Source: Brevundimonas sp. UBA5713
GTDB taxonomy: Bacteria; Pseudomonadota; Alphaproteobacteria; Caulobacterales; Caulobacteraceae
Direction of reading: 5' to 3'
Assembly: GCF_002419815.1 (NCBI RefSeq)
Contig: NZ_DIGV01000029.1
Span: 1 to 34,401, forward strand
DNA: 34,401 bases
The first letter of the stretch is position 1. Every line of letters starts with the position of its first letter. Both the position numbers and the translations under genes were made by a program. Positions 25,659 through 31,750 of this stretch are shown piece after piece. The notes below the pieces were generated by a model. It did not search any database, was not told where the DNA came from, and saw only the letters and a program-made list of their open reading frames with translations.

Positions 25659-25799
25659 GATACATGGCGGTCATAGGTTGGCCTTCGTAACCAAGCGGCC
25701 AAAGTGCTCAATTGGTTCCGCTTTTTCTACTAATTTACGCGGTATAAGGGATAGTACGCACCTCGCTCCTTCCTGAGTTGAGAGCGAAATGCAAAGAAA

Positions 25800-25827
25800 A
25801 TGCGCCAGTTTCCCTAATCCGGCGCAT
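25800..25827 (-). terminator. Terminator of the DUF11 surface-gene operon
   Basis: On the minus strand ATGCGCC and GGCGCAT form a perfect 7-bp stem with a 14-base loop, followed by TTTCTTT, 28 bases beyond the stop of the secreted DUF11 gene. Confidence 0.7.
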
Positions 25828-25854
25828 AATCCTTTCGACTAATGTCTAGAACGT

Positions 25855-27984
25855 TCAGATACCGTCCGCGGTGGCCCGACACGTGAGCGTTACGGTTATC
25901 GAACTGTTCGGCGGGAAAGTGCCTACGGGGACACCGGTCGCCAATGCCGAGACACTTACATTCGTCGGACAGCTGGCCCCACCGGTCGAAGTGCAAACCG
26001 GAGGCGGCGGGACGTTACAATCAAGACCCGCCCCGGGCGTGTCGCTGAGCACCGCACCATTGGCCGCGTTGGGTCCCGCATTGGTCGCCGTAATCGTCCA
26101 GGTGATCAACTCGCCGGAACGGACCGTTGCGCGATCTGCCACCTTGATCACGCGTACATCGGCGACCTGACGGCTATTGGTAATGCTGCAAGTGATATCC
26201 TTGCCGCTGTCCGCGTTGGACAGGGTCAGCTGGTTACCCGTCAGGGTGCCGCCCGTGCACGTCCAGGCGCTTGCATTATAGGCCCCCACGTTTGATGCGC
26301 CCAAGACCTCGGCCAGAACATAGGTCGACGACGGTGCCAGATTGGCAAACGCACCGGTGTCGGTCTCGCTGGCCGTGTTAGCCACCGCGTCCAGCGTCAC
26401 GGCCACAGTGCTGTCGCGCGTGGCGGTCAGTCGGGCTGTATCGCCGACATTGGCATCGGCCCAGACCTTAGACAGATTGAGGCGGGCATTGAGCAGAAGA
26501 CGCAACTGACCCGTGGCTTCGTTGTTGGCCGCGTTGTAGTCGTTGTTCGTCGGGTCGGAATCGCCGTTGGGAACGTCGGTGTTCACGCGCACAGGCAAGT
26601 TGTAAGTGCCGTTAACGGTGGGCGAGTTTGGTGTCAGGTTGAAGGTAAACGACACCGTGCCGCCCGTCTGTCCCGGCTGGGCTGCCGCGTTCAGGACGGT
26701 CGTGATAGCACAGGTCACCAAGGCACCGGACAGGCTACAGCCAGTCGGCAAGTTAGACGCACTCCAGCCCGCAGGCACTGTGGTCTGAACCGTGAAACCG
26801 TCATTGGCCGCTGTCGCGCCCGGGCCAAGATTGGCTACCGTCACGGTCACCGGCTGAGCTTGGCCATACTGCACATAGGTCGCGGGTGGAGAGGTGACGG
26901 TTGGCGTCAGGTCCGGCAGGCCGACCACTTCAAGGGCGCAGGCCGCATCCTGTTCATTGGCAAGGGTGATGCCCGTCGTACAGGTGCCGCGCTGAATAAA
27001 GCTGTTGGCCGGAACGCCGGTCGGTCTGCCATTGACGACGGCGCGATAGTTTGAGTTCGGCAGCACATACACTTCGTGCGGCACGCTGTAGGCGTTAACG
27101 TTGTTGTCTGACGCCGACGCATAGGGCGTGCGAGCCTGTCCGCTCATGCCCGCCGTATTGGACAGCAGAGTCGTATTGAGGCGTAGATCCGTGGTCCACC
27201 CCGATCCGCCCAGAGTCTTGTTCCAAGCGAAATCGGTAAAGGTCAGGACCGACGAAAAGCGGGCCTGGGCCAGACCGCCACAGAACACGTTGATGCCGTC
27301 GATGCCCTCGCCACCCGACTGCGCATAAAGGCCGGTGACAAGCGATGTGGAAGTATTGTCGCAGTAAGGGCCTCGTTCCTCGTGTGGAGGGAGCAAGAGC
27401 GAAGGACGGGCTTCGATGACGCCCACCAGTTGCTTGCTAGTCCCCGCTGTCGCGATCCGCACCCACCCAGACGCGTTAATGGTGATGTTGTCGCAAACCA
27501 TAGTCAGAGCTGACGCCCAGGCCGGATACTGGGTGCTGTCGTCCCAGTCACGATCCCATCCACCCACGCGGTGAATGATCTGGTTGGTACCGCAGTTCTG
27601 ACGGATCGTCGGACCTTGGAAATTATAGGCGTAACGGGTGAAAACCGACGGGGTCGTCGTGCTCAGCGGGACAAGATTAAAGCCTGTCGGTGTGGGCACG
27701 ATATTGGCGCAGTAGGCACCAAAATAAGTGGTCATACCCCACGTGGAACGGCGGGGCGCACTGACAGTCTTGTCTCGCGCCTCCAGTCCGATTGCCACAG
27801 TTCCATCCGGACAACGGAACGCCGCCGAGTCAGCTTGTTGTTTGTTGTGGCCAATGGTGCCCTGGGCCGTTTCGGCAGATGTGACACCGATGCCCACCTG
27901 CGCACTCGCTAGATCGGCACTCGCCAGCGCTATCAAGCCCGCCGCAAATCCCGCCGTCCATTTGAGGTGACCGCTGCGTTTCAT
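25855..27984 (-). CDS. Secreted protein with Cys-bracketed repeats and DUF11 domains
   Basis: The protein has 709 residues from ATG 27984, chosen because it starts a clean signal peptide (MKRSGHLKWTAGFAAGLIA, cut after ASA at 28). An ATG at 28065 overlapping the previous stop (TGATG) would add 27 residues and is the alternative start. The mature N-terminus (~58-240) shows three tandem units, each opening and closing with Cys: RCPDGTVAIGLEAR...AYCANI, QNCGTNQIIHRVGGW...MVCDNI and PYCDNTSTSLVTGLYAQSGG...VFCGGL. Next come a DUF11/CARDB-like domain (DLTPTVTSPPATYVQYG...), a prealbumin-like domain ending in ITCSITNSR, and a final DUF11 domain (ADVRVIKVADRATVRSGELI...). It is probably exported to the surface by or with the barrel protein encoded just upstream. 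No sorting signal was recognised at the C-terminus. Confidence 0.8.
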   Translation of the reverse strand: MKRSGHLKWTAGFAAGLIALASADLASAQVGIGVTSAETAQGTIGHNKQQADSAAFRCPDGTVAIGLEARDKTVSAPRRSTWGMTTYFGAYCANIVPTPTGFNLVPLSTTTPSVFTRYAYNFQGPTIRQNCGTNQIIHRVGGWDRDWDDSTQYPAWASALTMVCDNITINASGWVRIATAGTSKQLVGVIEARPSLLLPPHEERGPYCDNTSTSLVTGLYAQSGGEGIDGINVFCGGLAQARFSSVLTFTDFAWNKTLGGSGWTTDLRLNTTLLSNTAGMSGQARTPYASASDNNVNAYSVPHEVYVLPNSNYRAVVNGRPTGVPANSFIQRGTCTTGITLANEQDAACALEVVGLPDLTPTVTSPPATYVQYGQAQPVTVTVANLGPGATAANDGFTVQTTVPAGWSASNLPTGCSLSGALVTCAITTVLNAAAQPGQTGGTVSFTFNLTPNSPTVNGTYNLPVRVNTDVPNGDSDPTNNDYNAANNEATGQLRLLLNARLNLSKVWADANVGDTARLTATRDSTVAVTLDAVANTASETDTGAFANLAPSSTYVLAEVLGASNVGAYNASAWTCTGGTLTGNQLTLSNADSGKDITCSITNSRQVADVRVIKVADRATVRSGELITWTITATNAGPNAANGAVLSDTPGAGLDCNVPPPPVCTSTGGASCPTNVSVSALATGVPVGTFPPNSSITVTLTCRATADGI

Positions 27985-28064
27985 CGCCACGCCCGAAGTT
28001 GGACCGAACCGTCCCGCATCCTGGATTTGTTTCATGCCTTGCAGACAGGGATTAGGCCTAGTCA

Positions 28065-30692
28065 TCAGTAATAGCCCACGAGGTTGATGAACCATCCACG
28101 ATGGTCATATTCAAAATTCGTCAAATCGTCCGAGAACTCGGTGAAGTTATAGCCAACACCTAGGCGGAAGTTCCGGGTCAGGTCGCGGTCGATGCCGACC
28201 ATCCAGCCCTGACGGGTGCCGCCATCATCGACCGATAAAGTGCGGTACTCGGCCATGGCGTGCCACTTGTTACGCAGGTCATAGCGAACCTGCCCGGCCA
28301 GCAAGGTGGCGTCGGATTCAAACCACGGACCTTCGCCACGCTGCATCCGCACCTCGCCCGAGCGGCGCGCGGCCTTGCCAGCCACTTCCCAGCGGGGGTC
28401 GATCTGGTAAACGCCCTCCAGCGACAGGATCTGTGTCTTCTGGTCATACTGGGTGCCACCGAACTGACCGGCCGAAGCCATGTCATAAAGGTAGGTATAG
28501 CGGCCGAACACGCCCCAGCGCGCATTGTCCCACGGACGATAGGCAAAGCCGACGTTGCTTTCGATAAATTTCGCACCGTCTGCCGCGTTGTTCAGGTCCT
28601 CGGTTTCCGAGTAGTTGAAACGGCCCGCGACGCGCCAGCTTTCATTGATCTTGTGGCTGATGCGATTGGTGGCCAGCCATTGCTCGCGACGCTCGGCACC
28701 CTTGTCCTCGCGCCATTCCAGACGGCTCTGCCATTCTGTACGCGGCGAGTTGTGGCCGATACGGCCGCTGACAGCAAAGCGATCCACGCGCCCGCCATTC
28801 TCGTTGGTCAACTCGCCGTCCTGCAGGGTAATACCGGTGGTCCAGCCGCGGCCCGGATAGAAGTCCAGACCCACAGTATGGGCAAGGCCCGACCGGTTCG
28901 GCTCCTTCAGATACTGGCTTTCGTTGAACAGGCTCAGACGGTCCGACACCCGCGAGCGCTGGCCCAACGTCCAGCCATTGGCCGAGCGCGGATTCAGAAC
29001 CGGATGGTATTCGCTGTTGTCGTCAGTGGTGGTGTACGAGCCATAGATGGTGCGGTCATTGCCCAGACGGTATTCCCCGTTCAGGGTCGCGGCCTCACCA
29101 CGGTCACCGGTGCTGACTTCGGCACCGATGCTGGAGCGGTTGCCGAACTGGTATAGGCCGCCGACCATATAGCGGTCATTGTCGGCATAGGCCCCGTCGT
29201 CATCATCCAGCGTCAGCTGCGCCTGACCGAAGACTTCCAGCCCGGGCATCAGGCGGCGGGTATAGCGCGCGGCACCCAGCACACCGGTGCCGCTGTTGAC
29301 AAAGGTGTCTTCCTCGACGCGGCGGATTTCGCCGGTCAGGCTGTTATTGGTGTCGATGCGCCAATCGATCAGCGCCTGCGCCTGAGTACGCGATTCTGCG
29401 CCCAGCTCGTTGCGGGCATAGCGCAGATACATCTCGACCGATGGCGTCAGTTCGCCCAGCACTTCGGCCCCGTACTGCGTCAGCGGGCGGCCATCAGTAT
29501 ACAGCGACGAGGAGTAGCCATTGGTGGTTTCGCGCCACCATGCCCCTGCCGTCCATTGCAGGGCGGGCAGACCCAGTTCGTTCAGGTTGATGCGGCCCTC
29601 GACCGCACGGGCCTCACCGTTCTGGTTGCCGTTCTGGCCCAGCGGCTGGAAGCTGAGACCGCCGTTGCTGGAGAAGAAGCTGGGGGCGACCAGAGCTTCG
29701 GTCTCGGCGTATTCCGCCTTCAGATAGGTGCCCTGCCCTGCGCGCAGCGTCACATCGGCACCGAACAGGGAGTAGTCCTGCCCTGCACGGTTTTCGTCGA
29801 CATAGGTCAGGCCCACACCGAGGTGGTCGCCGAACCAGTGCTTGCCGCGCGCACCGAAAGTCATACCGTCGGCGTCAAAGCTGCTGGGCACCCACTCATA
29901 GTCCACCGTCAGCTTTTGCGTCAGGCCTTCCAACGGCGTGTTACGGGCAATCGAGATGGTGCTGGCGCGCGTGATCTGGGCCAGCGGGCGCGTCAGGATG
30001 ATGCGGCCTTGGAAGTGGTCGATCTCGTAGTCCGCACCGCGCAGAAGGGGCACGCGGGCCTCGCTGCGGCCAGAGACCGGATCGATGACCTCGACCACCA
30101 CCTGCTCCGAGCCCGGCAGGATGTCGGTATGGCGCAGGTAGTACAGGCTGCCGCCCGTGCCGATAAACTCGTTACGGCCCGGAAGGGTCTGGGCCTCGGC
30201 CCCGAAAGCCCGCACCTGAGTAACCGCCTCGCCCCAGGCATTAGCCTTTTGCGAGCGCCAGCGCAGCGCCCCGCCGTAAAGCGAGCGATTGAACTGGGCG
30301 AACTCGGTACCTTCGAAATCGGTCTGGTAGTTGCCCCACAGCGCCTGGTTCTTATCCCAGTCCAGACGCAGGTAGAACTTACCCATGGTGTCGATATCAC
30401 GATAGGTGGTCGAGTCATCACCATAGGTCGGATAGTACATATCCGGGTCCAGACGGCGGAAGATGTCGTATGGCACCGCGCGGCCAAAGTCGTCGAACAG
30501 TCGCCCAAGATCGCGCTGGGTCGTGTCCATCTGGGCCGTCAGCAGATAACGCTCCCTGAAGCGGTTCTTCAGATAGAAGGCCAGACGCCCATCACTCAGC
30601 ACATCGTCTTCACGCTGCTCAGCCGACCCCGTCCTCGAGGTGGTAGCGTCGTTCTGATAGACGGTAAGGTCGGCGATGCCGACGCCATAGAA
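28065..30692 (-). CDS. Outer-membrane beta-barrel protein, C-terminal fragment after a frameshift
   Basis: About 875 codons are open in this frame, continuing a protein that starts at 31743 in another frame. It opens with FYGVGIADLTVYQND and then becomes a long series of amphipathic strands with aromatic girdles (e.g. WALGNYQTDF-like QALWGNYQTDF, RWGVFGRYTYLYDM, FRLGVGYNFTEF). It ends in a typical outer-membrane C-terminal strand WFINLVGYY with a final aromatic residue. There is no export signal of its own. The only later start codon is a GTG at 30602 without a ribosome site, so this piece is probably not made alone. Its stop overlaps an ATG (TGATG) of the next gene. The strand count suggests a barrel much larger than OmpA; I did not recognise a transporter family. 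Confidence 0.75.
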   Translation of the reverse strand, partial: FYGVGIADLTVYQNDATTSRTGSAEQREDDVLSDGRLAFYLKNRFRERYLLTAQMDTTQRDLGRLFDDFGRAVPYDIFRRLDPDMYYPTYGDDSTTYRDIDTMGKFYLRLDWDKNQALWGNYQTDFEGTEFAQFNRSLYGGALRWRSQKANAWGEAVTQVRAFGAEAQTLPGRNEFIGTGGSLYYLRHTDILPGSEQVVVEVIDPVSGRSEARVPLLRGADYEIDHFQGRIILTRPLAQITRASTISIARNTPLEGLTQKLTVDYEWVPSSFDADGMTFGARGKHWFGDHLGVGLTYVDENRAGQDYSLFGADVTLRAGQGTYLKAEYAETEALVAPSFFSSNGGLSFQPLGQNGNQNGEARAVEGRINLNELGLPALQWTAGAWWRETTNGYSSSLYTDGRPLTQYGAEVLGELTPSVEMYLRYARNELGAESRTQAQALIDWRIDTNNSLTGEIRRVEEDTFVNSGTGVLGAARYTRRLMPGLEVFGQAQLTLDDDDGAYADNDRYMVGGLYQFGNRSSIGAEVSTGDRGEAATLNGEYRLGNDRTIYGSYTTTDDNSEYHPVLNPRSANGWTLGQRSRVSDRLSLFNESQYLKEPNRSGLAHTVGLDFYPGRGWTTGITLQDGELTNENGGRVDRFAVSGRIGHNSPRTEWQSRLEWREDKGAERREQWLATNRISHKINESWRVAGRFNYSETEDLNNAADGAKFIESNVGFAYRPWDNARWGVFGRYTYLYDMASAGQFGGTQYDQKTQILSLEGVYQIDPRWEVAGKAARRSGEVRMQRGEGPWFESDATLLAGQVRYDLRNKWHAMAEYRTLSVDDGGTRQGWMVGIDRDLTRNFRLGVGYNFTEFSDDLTNFEYDHRGWFINLVGYY

Positions 30693-31743
30693 TTACTTGC
30701 CCCGAGACATCTGTTTCGAGACGGTATGACCGCCCTCCGGCCCCGCCGACACCGATATCGAAATGGTGCTGCCCCATGGGCATCAGGAACTCGGCAGCCA
30801 GACGCCCACGCTGGTCGATGGGATAGTTCTGGCCATTGATCGTCAGCGGACGATTGGTCGGAACATCCGCGCCCATGATGCGCACGCGCGAGGCGTTGAT
30901 CGGGATGTTCTGCAGTCGCAGGCCATTTCCGGCGAATGCCTGATCGGTCAGGCTGCGGCCCAGCGCCTCCTCGACCGTACCGGTAATACCGGTGGCGCGT
31001 TCATAGGTGGTGCGCAGGGCATTCAGCTGACGCTCCACGTCTTCCGGACGAGCGAGTTGCAGACGCGCGGCAAAGGTCTCGTCGCGCGCACCGTCGGGAC
31101 CATAGGCTCGCAGGACATAGCGCAGCTCGTCCCCTGCCCGCATGATACGGTCGGTGTTCATCGCACCGTCCCAGACCACATCGGTTACTGCCGACGGCGT
31201 GACCGGCAGGACCGCGATCGGGTTGACCAGATCGATGTCGATGCCGCGATAGATGGAGATCTCCATCCGGTCGATGAAGTCCGGATAGTTGGAGCGCACC
31301 ACAAAGGTCACCGGCCTGACCACCTGCTCGCCGTCAAACGACACGAGAGACGAGGCCGACACGGACAGTTCGGGCACGCCGGGGTTGGGATCTTCCACCG
31401 CCCAAATGCGGCCACCGCCCGGCAGGTCGATACCGAAACGACCCTGAACCTGCGCCTGACCCGGCGTACGTCGGGCGGGCGGCAGAATAGAGATTTCGGC
31501 ACGACGATCCGGACTGAGGTTCTGTGCACCCGAAGTCACAGTCGTACCCTGGGTTACCGGTTCGCGCTCGCCCACCGAACGCAGACGCAACAGGACTTCA
31601 CCCTCGGATGTGCAGGCCTCTGCATTGCAGTCAGGCTGTGTGTCCGCAGGCGGCTGGGATGACTGGGCAAATGCGAGCGTCGGGACAGATACAGTGGCTA
31701 GCAGCGACGCCAGCATCAGATCAAAGCGTTTCATACTTCTCAT
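30619..31743 (-). CDS. Outer-membrane protein, N-terminal fragment ending at a frameshift
   Basis: This is the N-terminal part of the split barrel protein, 374 codons. ATG 31743 is chosen because TGAGG precedes it by 5 bases, 7 bases after the stop of the DUF11/OmpA gene. The signal peptide is MRSMKRFDLMLASLLATV...AFAQ. The rest is Ig/FlgD-like beta-sandwich sequence (VRPVTFVVRSNYPDFIDRMEISI..., ELRYVLRAYGPDGARDETFA). A helical linker and a segment RVRIMGADVPTNRPLTINGQNYPID...FLMPMGQHHFDIGV lead toward the barrel. After SGQV (30694) the frame turns into non-homologous residues and stops at 30619, while the +1 frame continues the expected protein. Confidence 0.78.
   Translation of the reverse strand: MRSMKRFDLMLASLLATVSVPTLAFAQSSQPPADTQPDCNAEACTSEGEVLLRLRSVGEREPVTQGTTVTSGAQNLSPDRRAEISILPPARRTPGQAQVQGRFGIDLPGGGRIWAVEDPNPGVPELSVSASSLVSFDGEQVVRPVTFVVRSNYPDFIDRMEISIYRGIDIDLVNPIAVLPVTPSAVTDVVWDGAMNTDRIMRAGDELRYVLRAYGPDGARDETFAARLQLARPEDVERQLNALRTTYERATGITGTVEEALGRSLTDQAFAGNGLRLQNIPINASRVRIMGADVPTNRPLTINGQNYPIDQRGRLAAEFLMPMGQHHFDIGVGGAGGRSYRLETDVSGQVILWRRHRRPYRLSERRYHLEDGVG
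30690..30696 (-). other. Probable one-base insertion splitting the barrel gene
   Basis: On the minus strand GTA-A-TTC: removing one A joins SGQV directly to FYGVGIADL and gives an uninterrupted frame of about 1225 codons from 31743 to 28065. Removing a G from the nearby GGGG instead would create a TAA, so the extra A is the simpler explanation. Confidence 0.75.
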
Positions 31744-31750
31744 CTCTCCC

